Assembly (NCBI GenBank): GCA_009667805.1
Contig: CM019066.1
Coordinates: 333,318,077-333,382,076, forward strand
DNA: 64,000 nt
DNA from: Leptobrachium leishanense
Taxonomy: Eukaryota > Chordata > Amphibia > Anura > Megophryidae
Reading direction: 5' to 3'
Positions 46,947-58,643 of this stretch are shown one piece after another; the first letter of the stretch is position 1, and each line of letters opens with the position of its first letter. The position numbers were made by a program, and so were the translations under genes. Under the pieces are notes generated by a model. It was not told where the DNA came from. It made no database searches and saw only the letters and a list, made by a program, of their open reading frames with translations.

Positions 46947-49585
46947 CGTGTGTGTGTGTGTGTGTTTAATCATTCTCAGAAACCCCAGGTTATAATTAGG
47001 ACATTTTATACTTGCATTACAGTGGACTGTCTGCCTGCACCTGTATTGATGAAAGCTTTATCTGAGAGTGACTGGAGAGGGCAATACAACACTGGTCTGA
47101 AAGCATCACAGGCAATAAAGAGTTAAAAGCTAGAAGCCTTCAAACCTCATCTTCATTGTTGGGGAAAAAAATGGCCTAAAGAATTGCATATGGATTAGAG
47201 GGATGAATATTCTATTATTTCAGTCTGTTCTGCTGATCTTCTTATTGTGACTTTGTGCTTCAGAAATCTGCCCGGAATTTTGCTTTGTCGTCCTCAGCAG
47301 TCGTTTTAAATGTGTATCAAGCACTTGATAGTGTATGATTTGCGTGCGGTTGCATTCCCATCCCTTAAATTTTCCAGCAATTTATTACTTTTTTTTTTTC
47401 AGGCCGGTTTTAATATTTCAGGATGTTGAATATATACAGCATCATTAAAGGTAAATAAAAAATGCATGAAATTAAAAAAAGGGATATTAGATGTTTCTCC
47501 ACTGTAATCCCTAGGTTCAATAGAAATGAAATGTCTCTGCTCTGTCAGGTAATCCCTAAACATGATTAGGGACCTTGTAGTTTTCCGATAGCCCAAGTAA
47601 TATTTGTATCATATAAGCCTATTTACATAGGGCTCCAGCACAAGTTTCTATTGGAAGTACTTTGAATCCTCTTTTCAATTCCAATAATAAAATAAAATAG
47701 ACCTTCCCTCTAATCTCTCTGGTTTTTTTATTGTCATAATACAGATGATCATGTGCTCTTAATTTACCACGGTCTCTTCAGTCCAGATCTTCTGTGAAGG
47801 ATATATTTTCCGTATACCTATGCAGATTGACAATCTGGATTAATATTGGGTTCAAAGATTCTGGTGAAGTCTTGACATTTTCCTGCCTTGTTCAGAGAAC
47901 ATGGATTGGATATCCAGTCTATGGCCTAAACGTCACTGTTTCCCCAATAAACTCCCGCTGTTTGCAAACAAGTGGAGGTCCTGGACCCTCTTCCATTGTT
48001 TGTGATAGTCTAAATATGACATAATTTGTAGTGTTTTCTAGAACCTTTTTGAAATGTTTGAACAGACTCTATTTGTCCATCGAGTTCCTATGGCTTAGTT
48101 CATCTACATTTTGTTCATGTCGTAATTTAGATTGTCCGAATTTCGTCCATTGAATTAATTAATGAATCGTGACTTCCACTGGTGGCATGGGGGTTCATTT
48201 AGTGGTGGCTGGCTTAGTACTTGCTAACCAGCTGTCACTGTAAAAAGGTAAAAAAGAAATAATGCCTAAGTGGTTGCAATGACCCTATAACACCATAAAA
48301 CCTACCCCCCCCCACTAGACATGGTGTATCAGTTAAATGGTTGAATCCAACCAATCACAGTTGCCTGCTCTGCCAAACCAGCCAATCAGAAGGCTCTGTG
48401 CTAGGCGTGGGAAAGCCTTACAAATGGTTTACCTGCCATGAAGAGTCATTCTGCACAGAGAACCTCCAAAGGCAAAAGTATATTTTTTTAAGGGCTTGAC
48501 AATTAGCAGGTGGGGAAACTCTACAGCAAGGAACAATTTAAAAAGCCATATTGCCCTCATGGGCTCAAACAACCCAATCTCCTCTCCTACAAACATAGGG
48601 GGAATATACCTGCCATCGTAAATCATTCCCCTCATCTTATAACATTATATATATATATATGTAATTCAATTATTGGGGTGAGGGGGGGTAGATAGTTTTT
48701 TATTAGGGGTTGAGTGGCTTGGTGCTTAGTTTCTCCAGATTACTATTAATCAATCTATCACTGAGCTTGTTCTGACTGTGGACTCTTATCAGGTTGTGCA
48801 TTCTCACACCAACATTGAGAAGGATCTTGATGAAGACATATGGAGAAGGAGCAGAAGATGGGTGCTCACTGACATGTCCAGGTCCATAAATGTGCGAATT
48901 CCACTGTGACATTGGTGACTGGGGGGGGGACATTGTCATGGGGATGTCTCTGATTAGATGGAGATAGTCAGGCTGTTGCAATATTTGCTAGTGGCTTGTT
49001 CCGCCTCTGCTCCTGCGCCTACGCTTATGTCTACAACCTTGCTTGATGAGTCTATATGCATTATCTGAAGTGATCGCCACTCCTCCCTTGGGCTATTCCC
49101 ACCCTTCGTGATGCTTGACTTGACAGTGGGTTTCCACAGCATGTGAAGAACAAAGTTTTGAAGAAAGAGTTAATTGATATTCTCTATTCCCAGAAGAAAA
49201 CCGTTCCGTTAATGATGGAATTCCTAAGGAAATGTCTAATACGCCTTATTTGATAGGCCCCTGGTGCATCCAGCTGACCGTGGTTCATTGCTCATTCATT
49301 CCTCCAAGAAAGCAGACATGTTTCACACAGTGTAATATGCAGAATGAATATCCCTTATCAGGATTCTGAAATATTTCAAAATCCGAAATTTGTTTAATTG
49401 TGGACATGATGCCTCAAGTTGAAAATTCCAGTTCAGACCTCATTCGACGGGGACAAAACAATTAAAAATATGTTATAAAATTACCTTCAAGCTGTTTGTC
49501 TAAGGTGTGTATTGTTACACTGGAAAAGAGATGATATTACATATTTCAGTTATAGCTTTATACTGTATTGTCTTTTATACTTCAC
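46529..49585. other. 3 kb of mostly low-copy DNA
   Basis: Contains a TA/GT microsatellite (46906-46964) and a short AT run (48646-48661). Elsewhere the text is complex, without transposon ends. 47770-48170 and 48440-49140 hold short open frames, none with convincing borders. No gene is called. Confidence 0.45.
46906..46964. repeat. (TA)n-(GT)n compound microsatellite
   Basis: GTGTGTATATATAC, then a TA run of about 14 units, then CGTGTGTGTGTGTGTGTG. Confidence 0.93.
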
Positions 49586-50324
49586 GGACCCAATTACATT
49601 CTTCGCGTATACGTTTGCGCCCGCGCAAAAACACATTAACGCGAGAGGCAAAACCCTTTGCGCAGAACGTCGTATTACAATCTCAGTGCAACAAATGTGC
49701 GTATACGTCTACCGCGGGTGAACCTGCCCGAACGCTGCGCGAGCTTACTGTACGTCGCGCGTCCTATACTTAATATTGTGAGCGCAGATGCGTTTGTGTG
49801 CTGTACGCAGATGGTATTAAAATCTATGCGCAGTTTGTAACGCACAGCTTTTGCGCGCATAATTTTAGCAACTCCTAAAAGCTGGTGTTAATGGCAAATT
49901 CTATCAACCTGGCCGAAACCAAATGCACCAGACCCAAAAAAATACGCAGCAAAGTATAGTTACACATTCTACTCATACCAAACCAATAAAATGGAGAAGT
50001 TGTGCGTGTTTTTTTTTTTTGATACAGCATATATGCGCAGATTGACTTTGACAGGCACAAAAACTTAACGTGAGACAATTGTGGTTCTTAATTCTGATTG
50101 GCTGAATCGCATGGAAAAAACAGTGCGCACACTGATTTCTGCGCGCAACGTTGCTGCGCGCACGTTTTTGCACGTCCATTTTACGTGCGTCATTTTTTGA
50201 CGGATGAAAAAATGCACGAGGATTGAAATACCAGCGTTGATTTACGCGCGTTAACGTTTAAAGCTTTGCGCAAAAACTCACGCGTTTACCGTGCGTTTTT
50301 GCGTGAAGAATGTAATAGGGCCCC
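49586..50324. mobile_element. CpG-rich MITE (GGACCCAATTACATTCTTCG ends)
   Basis: The left end GGACCCAATTACATTCTTCG pairs with the right GTGAAGAATGTAATAGGGCCCC; the next bases also pair (CGCAAAAACGCAC). The interior is rich in GCGCA/TGCGC words. Its first 260 bases are repeated at 53153-53400. No target duplication longer than 3 bases is evident and there is no coding capacity. Confidence 0.85.
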
Positions 50325-51127
50325 GTGTATTTTCACTCTTTCGAGTTTTCGACTAAAAGCTTGTTTTTGGTTTTTTTCTTCTGTTTCCGGTCAAGAAAGA
50401 GACAGATTCCAATTAATCATTACTTGAAATCTATGTCTAAAGTATAGTTTTTCTGGATATAAATAAGAAATCACATCACCTAAATATTATCTTGTGATTT
50501 ATACAGCAGTGACACAGTTAAAAATGAGTTTATGACGGCTATCTTGTTCAGTGTCCACAATAAAATGTACAGACAGGCAGACGGCGTGATGACACTGGGA
50601 ACAAATAATACTTATTTAACTATTCTGTTGCCAGGGAATCGATTTGAAAAAAAAAGGGGTAACGCCAAGCATGGTGACTGTGAAATCCAAGTTTGATCCC
50701 CGAGGATATTGAGCTTCCTCCTGTTTATCTGTGAAGGTTTAAGTGTCTCTAAGTATGGCTTGTTTTTGTGCCTGAATGCTTTGTGAATCTTGTGTTTCTT
50801 AGATGATTCTCTTCATGCTATTTCATGAGCTGTGAGTCGTCTTGATTAGGAACTGTATTTACTGTGTCGGACAAAAAGGTGTGGAAATTAGCTTTTGATT
50901 CAAACTGTTGATGAGATAGGGTCAATTTAGCAGCGTTAGATGGACAGCTGCACAGAGAATAATAACCAGGATGAATTCAAATTAAGAGCGAGAATGTGTG
51001 CTAGGGATGGATGAGCTGATAACTCAATGGCTGGCGAGCCTCGTGCAAGAAAATATACATTTGTTTATCGTGAATCCTGTCTCTTCTGCTTCTGTTTCAA
51101 GAGCTTAAAGTGTATTTAGGACACCTT
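50325..51127. other. Low-copy DNA, possible conserved non-coding sequence
   Basis: No repeats seen. 50870-51080 (AAATTAGCTTTTGATTCAAA, GATGAATTCAAATTAAGAGC) is complex, AT-leaning text. No exon-like frame. Confidence 0.45.
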
Positions 51128-51872
51128 GGGCCAGATTACAAACCTAGCGCAAAAATCGGGATGCTAAAGGGGAAAACCTGCGCCCGCAGTTTTCCCCATA
51201 GCATTCCCATTTTAGCATTAGATTCCGGGTCAGTCATTTCTTCAGCACCTTGCTCCGGAATGATGTGCTACCCTCCCTGATACTTGCAGTAACACGTCCG
51301 CGCCGCTGCGAGTATCATCTCCTGGAATTCATAGGACTCCATGGAGGGTTGCGTAGCCAGGCCGTGAGTCCTGCGCGATCTGGCGCTCGCAAGATCGCTC
51401 ATCGCCGTCGAGTGATTCGCGGAAGGAGACTGGCTACTATTTGTCCCCAGTCTCTCGCTGCTCCCGGCAGCCAGAAGCAGTGGATCGGAACGCCATTCGC
51501 GCCGCAGGATGAGAGATGAGCATCGGATTTATTGGGGGGTTTTAACTGGTGCTACTTGGTCTTGGAGTCATTTAGCACCAGCTTTTAGGTTGCGGTAAAA
51601 ACATTTTTAGCCCACCGGTGCATTAATCAGCACTAGGACTTTGTAATACCTTACTTATCCTAACGCTAATTACTGATTGCGCTCCCTGTACTTAACATAG
51701 GGAGCACAAAGTACAGTACGCTCGCGCCAGCTAGCGCAATCACTGATACGCTAATGGATTTTTACCAGGTTTAGTGTTAGGAATGGGAGGCATGCGTTAA
51801 TGTCACTTTTCCTGCCATTAACGCTTACACATCCAAACCCTACAGTTAGCGTTTAGTATGTAATCTAGCCCC
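51128..51872. mobile_element. MITE with GGGCCAGATTACA ends
   Basis: GGGCCAGATTACAAACCTAG at the left and TGTAATCTAGCCCC at the right are inverse. The interior carries foldbacks (AAAACTGCGGGCGCAGGTTT-like pairing near 51160-51200) and the GC-rich block shared with 3285-3838. An open frame at 51250-51519 is composition-driven. Confidence 0.82.
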
Positions 51873-52534
51873 TAGGTTTGTAGAATATAGGCCTTATTAA
51901 GGTCACTGTTATCTTCCAGTTGTTGCGGTTATTATTATATATGTATTATTGTCTGTTTTCTATTGATCTGTCTCTTTGCCTGTGTTTGCTCCTCGTCACC
52001 TATCTCTCTTAATCAATCCGTCTGTCTATCTATCTGCCTGTCTGTCCATCTGTTTATCTGCCTCTATCTTTCTTTCTAACATATCAGAAATTCTCCAGGT
52101 AGTGCTGCTGGCTGCTTCTATGGATCCCAACTGGATATTGACACATATCCTTTACATTGTAATAATATAATTGTGCTACATTTAAACAAACGGATTTACC
52201 GTATAGCCGAACACAGTTTATTTCTTTAGTGTGTTGCTTTGCATCTTATGTTATTAACTTACCTTCCAGTTAACCAGTCACAACTAATGTGTTCTGGCAG
52301 GTGCTGGTAGATGCACTGGGGTTTATGCAAAATATTAAACACCGTTACAGAGCTATTCGTTCAAACATAACAATAATTTACTGTATTATACTGAATTTAA
52401 CACATTCTGCTTTGTATTGAATTAAAGTGCCTGGGTGATACCATTTTCAGCAGATTCTTTATGTTTCTCTGTGTATGTATCTATTTATGTGCCCGTCTTT
52501 CTATCTACCTTTTAATGTTGTCTATTTATTTATC
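51873..52534. other. Unassigned; degenerate CTGT/CTAT tract
   Basis: 52010-52080 is a degenerate pyrimidine tetramer tract. Nothing else is supported. Confidence 0.5.
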
Positions 52535-52687
52535 TGAAACAACCAAGATCACAATGATCTAAAGACAGGTGAGCGAAATGGTGTATAAATAAAAGTCAAT
52601 TTATTCAATAAAATTGAATAAATTGACTTTTATTTATACACCATTTCGCTCACCTGTCTTTAGATCATTGTGATCTTGGTTGTTTCA
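52535..52687. repeat. Perfect hairpin: two 74-bp arms, 5-base loop
   Basis: 52535-52608 and 52614-52687 are exact reverse complements (74 of 74 by my reading) around TAAAA. The arms begin TGAAACAACCAAGATCACAA. If transcribed this gives an uninterrupted 74-bp duplex, longer than usual microRNA precursors. No tail, TIR family or target duplication was recognised. The text GAGCGAAATGG recalls the GCGAAACG-type centres of other anuran foldbacks. Confidence 0.97.
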
Positions 52688-52992
52688 TTAATTCGAGGGC
52701 TAAGTCCTGCAGGGTGTGGCGGGTGAGACAGCCACCTGGAGCTTGTATTTACCTCTCGCCATACTCCATATCCCACTTTTTTAGTGGAACTGTGTTGTTT
52801 CTATTTATGTATCTGTTTTGTTTGTATATATATATATATATTTTGTAGTGGAGGACAAAAAGTGAGATAAAAAGCCTCCACACTATAATAAGTGTGTTTA
52901 TTATTGCAGAAGCCACCTGCACATCACAGCAATTCGATGAATTGCATCCCAGAGCTCCTGTGCCACATTCCCCATATGCAGCAAGGAATTCT

Positions 52993-53154
52993 GGGTAGGA
53001 TGTGCAAATGACATCTGTCTCACTTTGACCAGTTGCATAAACCTTATCTCTGTTACAAAGCCACAGTGTGGCATAGCATTGATTTTAGGGCTCTGTGTAA
53101 TAACAGACCCAGGATGCATAAAAGTGAGACAGAGGTCATTTGCATATCCTACCC
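52993..53154. repeat. Inverted repeat, 34-bp arms
   Basis: GGGTAGGATGTGCAAATGAC (52993 on) pairs with GTCATTTGCATATCCTACCC (ending 53154), with two or three mismatches and a loop of about 93 bases. Confidence 0.88.
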
Positions 53155-53400
53155 AAGCCATATTACATTCCTCGCGCATCAGTTTTGCACGCACGCAAAT
53201 GCGCATTTGCACGAGGACAAAACCATTTGCGCAGAACGTCGTATTTCAACGTTCGCGCAAACGATGCGCGTTATCATTTGACGCGGATGGACTTGCGCGA
53301 GCGTGATGAACTGTGCGCGTCCTATACTTAACAATGTGAGCGCAAATGCGTTAAGCAGATGGTATTTCAATAGATGTGCAACTTCCTACGAACGTACAGT
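53153..53400. repeat. MITE fragment matching 49586-49850
   Basis: TATTACATTCCTCGCGCATC, then AAAACCATTTGCGCAGAACG, CGCGTCCTATACTTAA and CAGATGGTATT follow the same order as in the complete element. The right portion is absent. Confidence 0.83.
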
Positions 53401-53689
53401 ATTTTCTGGTGTATAAGACTACTTTTTATACTTAAAAACATCCCGAGTATAGCCCAAAACCTATTTTTTAACTGGAAAATTAGGGGGTCGTCTATATATA
53501 TATATAATTATATATACATACATATACAATACTGGGGTTTATGGGAAATAGTAAACACACTTACAGAGCTATTAGTTCAAATATTATAAGAATTTACTGT
53601 GTTCTATGGAATTTAGTACATTCTGTATTGTCTTGAATTAAACTGCCTGGTTCATAAAATCTCAGCAGTTGAACAATATCTATATCTCT

Positions 53690-53724
53690 ATATCTATATC
53701 TCTCCATGTCTATCTATCTCTATG

Positions 53725-53755
<31 letters not shown>

Positions 53756-54770
53756 ATGTCTATCTCACTCTCTCTATATCTATATCTCTCTATCTCACTC
53801 TGTCTCTCTGTCTAGCTCTCACTCTCTATGTCTATCTCACTCTCTATGTCTATCTCACTCTCTCTCTGTCTATCTCACTCTCTATGTCTATCTCTCAATC
53901 TCTATGTCTATCTCACTCTCTCTATGTCTCTCTCACTCTCTATGTCTATCTCTCTATGTCTATCTCACTCTCTCTCTATGTCTATCTCTCTCTCTATGTC
54001 TATCTCTCACTCTCTTTCTATGTCTATCTCTCACTCTCTCTATGTCTATCTCTCACTCTATGTCTATCTCTCACTCTCTCTACGTCTATCTCTCACTCTC
54101 TATGTCTATCTCTCTCTATGTCTATCTCTCTCTCTCTATGTCTATCTCTCACTCTCTATGTCTATCTCTCTCTATGTCTATCTCACTCTCTCTATGTCTA
54201 TGTCTATCTCTCACTCTATGTTTATCTCTCACTCTCTATGTCTATCTCTCACTCTCTATCTCTCACTCTATGTCTATCTCTCACTCTCTATGTATATCTC
54301 ACTCTCTATATGTCTATCTCTCACTCTGTCTATCTCTCACTCTGTCTATCTCACTCTTTCTATGTCTATCTCACTCTCTCTCTATGTCTATCTCACTCTC
54401 TCTATGTGTATCTCACTCTCTCTATGTCTATCTCACTCATTTCTATGTCTATGTCTATCTCACTCTCTATGTCTATCTCACTCTCTCTATGTCTATCTCA
54501 CTCTTTCTATGTCTATCTCACTCTCTCTATGTCTATCTCACTCTCTCTATGTCTATCTCACTCTTTCTATGTCTATCTCACTCTCTCTATGTCTATCTCA
54601 CTCTCTATGTCTATCTCACTCTCTATGTCTATCTCACTCTCTATGTCTATCTCACTCTCTCTATGTCTATGTCTATCTCACTCTCTCTATGTCTATCTCA
54701 CTCTCTCTATGTCTATCTCACTCTTTCTGTCTATATTTCTTTCTCTCTGTCTATCCCCCATTGCTCCATA
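53690..54770. repeat. CTCT/TATGTCTATCT satellite, about 1.1 kb
   Basis: Tandem units TATGTCTATCTCACTCTCTC of 14-26 bp with many length variants. Because unit lengths vary and stops are rare, three forward frames stay open for 329-416 codons (MSISLSLCLSHSL-type peptides). These are not genes. The TATGTCTATCTCACTCTTTC block around 54480-54600 shows higher-order duplication of about 60 bp. Confidence 0.97.
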
Positions 54771-54994
54771 TCTGTCTTACTGTCTCTCATGCAGCAGAAT
54801 TGAAGATGATGAAATAAAATGTTGTTGTCTAAATTTGAACTTTAATCTTCACTATTTTCAATTTCAAGATAAAAAAAATGACCAATTGTGCACATCCCAG
54901 AAGTTGCGCTCCTCTCATGCTATCCGTTTCTACCGTAATGCCCAGCTTCTACCGTTCTTCTCTAATCTATGAATTTCGTCCATTTCTTAGCACA

Positions 54995-55195
54995 CTTACG
55001 ACTTATATTACAAAGCTGGTGCTAACTTAAGCAGAGCTGTTGTAAACTTACCAGAGCCATTATAGTCTACGAAGCTGTTGGGCACTATTACAAACTTAAC
55101 GCTAGCGTTAGCACCCAGCTATGTGAGCATTACCTCTAGGTTAAGTGACCCCCATATTACATTACCCCCATATTACAATCCAAACACTAACGGGT
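54995..55195. repeat. Fragment of the GGTGCTAACTTAA MITE family
   Basis: TATTACAAAGCTGGTGCTAA, CAGAGCTGTTGTAAACTTAC match the 34106-34235 arm. Further TATTACA and GCTAGCGTTAGCACC words follow; the right side is scrambled. Confidence 0.7.
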
Positions 55196-55570
55196 TAAGA
55201 AACCTGAGCTGCTGTCCATTCCCCTTGGGGAGGGGCAGAGACTATCTGGGCGGGACCTTTGGTACATATACCTGGCTCACCTGAGGTCAGGTGCTCAGTT
55301 GTTGTCTGCTTTTCTAGTGACTCACCCCAGCTTATTACTATATGATCTACAGACACTAACCCCTGCTTGTCTAACGCTCCTGAACCTTTTCTGCCCGTAC
55401 CGACCTATTGCTTGGCCGGTCTCGTCTTTTGCACGCCAGTATACAGGATACCACGACGTCGCCTCTCCCTAGGCTCCGCACATTGGGATCCACCTTTGAA
55501 ACCCCTTGACATACGCACAGAAGGGGTAAATGCGAGACTCTTTCCAGTTATTTATTGGCCTTTTAAGTTT
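55196..55570 (+). other. LTR-like GC-rich segment, tentative
   Basis: CATTCCCCTTGGGGAGGGGC, GGGCGGGACC, then GGTACATATACC (TATA-like) and a pyrimidine-rich leader look like an LTR U3/R, but ends and duplications are missing. The 68-codon frames here are not supported. Confidence 0.3.
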
Positions 55571-57142
55571 TGAGTGAGCATAATTTGGAGACTGCAAAAT
55601 ACGAGTTCAAACGCAGATTTTTTTTTCTCTGAACATATGGAAACAATTTGCTACATTACTGAAAGTAATGTGTAATAATCTCATAGGTTTAGCTTAATTA
55701 GCCTGTAACGAATTCTTACTTCTAATACAGAATTGAAAATGAAGCTGACATACAAGTACAAACCCAAAGCGCTTACTACTGTAACACTGTATATACTGTA
55801 ATTAATCCAATTTGGGCCCATCAACAGAACTGAGAGTTTTATGGTAAGATTCTGCAAATGGAGAAATCCCATCGTTCTCCACTATATTGATTTGTGAAAT
55901 TTATTGGCGTGTCTTTTTTATCTTGGCATGATTTTCCATGCGTCCTTTGTGAGCGCGACCATGCGGTGGTGCTTTCATAGAGGATACTATGATATTTTTA
56001 TGATAGTGATTTTTACAACAATTTACCCTGTTTTCCGATGGTCCTTATCCAACAAGGAGCATGAAAATGTGCTCTTTGCACTTATGTACTGTTTGAAATT
56101 GATTGATGTTCCCTCATGATATGAACTGACCTGTGCTTACCTATGGTGCTTGTCATCATCATTGGTCCTGTATAGCTGAGAGACCAGCACCATCTTTAGC
56201 TGGGTTGAACATGTCTGCAATCCTACCTTTCTCCGTAAATGTCCAGTGTCAGCACTATGAGAGGCTGCGAGATGGTCATTGTTTGACTATGGGATGCAGG
56301 CAGACTTCAAATATATTAGGGACTGGTGGAGGACACAGGGCATTACATGTGATGGTATCCAAGCTGAGAGGCAAGTACGTGGTCAGTAGACAGATCTGTT
56401 TGTCAGGGCTGGCACCAATCACTCCCTCATGGGGGATATTACAGAGTCGGGTCAAAATACTGGGAAAACACACAAAATATAATAAAGCACACTACTAGGG
56501 GAGCACTGCTTCAATATTGGTGTGCGGAAGGAGGTGTCTACTAGTACTGAGCGTGTAGAGCACCTGTCTCCAAACACAGGACGCCAATGATGTCAACAGA
56601 AGGTGATGTGAACCACTCACCATTATAATAGAGATAAGCCACGTGCATGCTCGCCATAGTGTGGCCTATCACGGTCCTGTTACTCATGCTCATGACGCAC
56701 TCTCCTAGGTGACTATGCTGGCTCAGAGAAGTGGAGTGGAATTAATTCCCCGGTGGGCAGATGCCATGTCTGGATGGAACCTCACCGCGCCAGAGACACG
56801 CTAGCGATGGGGACTCCAGGTGAGAGCACCGGTGAAAGGAGGCCTGGGCCATGCCACGCGCTGTCAGGCAGACAGACTCAAAGTGTCAGAGGGTAATCCG
56901 AGCTCCAGCCACGGGTGAGTACACCCAGGGGACAGCGAGCAGGGCTATGGGATCACCGCCGGGTGAGCAGCCATGACACAGATAATACAATACCTTACCT
57001 AAGTGCTGATCGACTTGACCACTATGGAAAAAGCTAGGAGGGGGCCTCCACAGCCACACTGACTGTGTGTGACTCCCCTGTCTCTCCGCTCCTTCAAGAA
57101 GTCTCTAAATACACATTAGAGTAGAGAGGCCAATCAGCTCAC
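55571..57142. other. Unassigned; GC-rich from 56500
   Basis: 55570-56500 is low-copy DNA; a 121-codon frame at 56133-56498 has no recognisable domain. 56500-57120 is GC-rich with words such as CACGGGTGAGTACACCC and may be an unidentified repeat. Confidence 0.4.
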
Positions 57143-57655
57143 TCCATAATCCCCCATTGTACCTTTTCTGGTTCATCTTCCCACACAGCCCTTATGCATC
57201 CCACTACTTCACATACGCTGCTATTTACCCTCACATTAGTATGTCACCCCTCTCCTCTTAGATTGTAAGCTCCTGTGCCAGATCCTCTCTCCTACTGTTC
57301 TGTGTGTCTAACTTGTATGTAACATAGAAACATAGAAAAATGTCGGCAGATAAGAACCTTTCGGCCCATCTAGTCTGCCCAATTACATGGATACTTTACC
57401 TGGATTTATCTTTTGTTTAGGATAGCCTTATGCCTATCCCATGCTTGCTTAAATTCAATTACTGTTTTGGCCTCTACCACTTCAACTGGAAGGCTGTTCC
57501 ATGTATCCACCACCCTCTCAGTAAAATAATGCTTCCTGATGTTACTTTTAAACCTTTGCCCCTCTAATCTAAATGTATATTTGTTGTTTTCGCTATACTC
57601 TTGTACAGCGCTGCAGAAACTGTTGGTGCTTTATACACTTGTAATTGTAACTCTG
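57143..57655 (+). repeat. Anuran dispersed repeat, split by another repeat
   Basis: Same order of words as the minus strand of 26893-27175: CTCCTCTTAGATTGTAAGCT, CTAACTTGTATGTA, then after an insertion TATATTTGTTG, CTTGTACAGCGCTGCAG and GCTTTATACACTTGTAA. Comparison of the two copies shows exactly where the insert 57322-57572 entered. Confidence 0.8.
57322..57572 (+). mobile_element. ACATAGAAACATAGAA repeat, 251-bp insertion with ATGTA duplication
   Basis: Starts ACATAGAAACATAGAAAAAT, continues CGGCAGATAAGAACC, CCCATCTAGTCTGCCCAATT, GGAAGGCTGTTCCATG and ends CCCCTCTAATCTAA. ATGTA flanks both sides (57317-57321, 57573-57577). I recognise it as a common amphibian dispersed repeat; its superfamily I leave open. 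Confidence 0.8.
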
Positions 57656-57689
57656 TCAGCACGATGGATTATGGAGACCCTAAATAAGA

Positions 57690-57905
57690 CATTTTTTATT
57701 TTTTTTTGAGAAAGGATTTTACCAGGAAGGCTACATTGAGATTTCTCTCGTTTTCAAGTATGTCCTGGGTGGCGAGTATGTACCGTTGGGTGTCTTTCCC
57801 AAGGACACTTACTGGGGAGGTGCTCGTCGGGATCGAACCCATGTCTCCACAGGCTCTCTCCACGCAGAGCAGTGATGTTACCTCTACTCCACCCAGCCGG
57901 TACAT
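57690..57905 (-). mobile_element. tRNA-derived SINE, near full length
   Basis: On the minus strand it starts ACCGGCTGGGTGGAGTAGAG. TGGAGTAGAGG fits an RNA polymerase III A box, and GGGTTCGATCCC about 55 bases downstream is a near-perfect B box. A body with GGACATACTTGAAAACGAGA and TCTCAATGTAGCCTTCCTGG follows, then TAAAATCCTTTCTCAAAAAA and an A-rich tail (57690-57707). A partial copy of its 3' part is at 39838-39900. Transcription would be by pol III with mobilisation by a LINE partner; both are family knowledge. A ROD-like 'GGTAAAAT' 3' end suggests L2/CR1-type partnership, unproven. Confidence 0.82.
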
Positions 57906-57910
57906 TAAAA

Positions 57911-58643
57911 GTAAAAGTTTCAAAATCAACTATTTTTGAAGTGAGCCAATTCCACGTTGTGACCCTTTCACAGATATCAAGTTAGTTGTGGCCCAACACT
58001 GCGGTTTGGTTTTGGACCCTCTTTCAAGCTCCGTCTCGTTGATTAAGCTGTTTATGTGATTGCGACTGGCCATTTTTGTAACAAGCTTAATAGACTGCAA
58101 TCAATAAACATAATCTTAAACGACGGTTGTGTTTGCCGGACCCGAAGTGTCCTGCTGCTTGATCAGACGTACGCCATGCTTTCCAGAAGTGAAGGCATTT
58201 TTTTGTATTTATGGTCAGGAACGCATTATCTCTCTTTGCACAACTCAGTATCTCTTCCTGGAACAAGAAGATCAATACGTGTTATTAAGTCTGCATTTAT
58301 GAGGTGAGTTAAATGACCACAACCCTTGATATTAGCACATGAATATGGCATGTTTTTAGACCACAGTACATAATGCAAAGGGGGGCATGATGTACTACGA
58401 TATTATTATCAATCATTCTCAGTGCGGAGACGTTCTCAGATTCCTGCTCTGTCGCAAACAACGTACACCGCCGCACCACAACTGAAAAAGCTGGATTTAT
58501 CCTTGTGTGAACCTTATTCCATGGACCAGATATACCTTTATCTAAGGATCTTTAAATACAATCTTATCTTTTTTGAAAAAACACAATACTCCTGTAAACT
58601 CACACAAAAATGTGTAATCAAATAGATAAAGAGATAAAACCTA
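57911..58643. other. Low-copy DNA, nothing firmly supported
   Basis: An 83-codon frame at 58056-58307 runs into GAG with GTGAGT near 58300, a donor-like site, but has no good acceptor or recognisable domain. Confidence 0.4.

Noticed and set aside
52535..52687. Canonical microRNA precursor
   Set aside because: The 74-bp uninterrupted duplex is too long and too perfect for a typical pre-miRNA; an siRNA-type hairpin or foldback repeat fits better.
53706..54972. Three overlapping frames of 329-416 codons, Ser/Leu/Tyr-rich
   Set aside because: Simple-sequence satellite lacking stops; no conserved domain and every forward frame is open.
57841..57905. A functional tRNA gene
   Set aside because: A and B boxes are present but the sequence continues into a SINE body and A-rich tail, and no clean acceptor stem was found.
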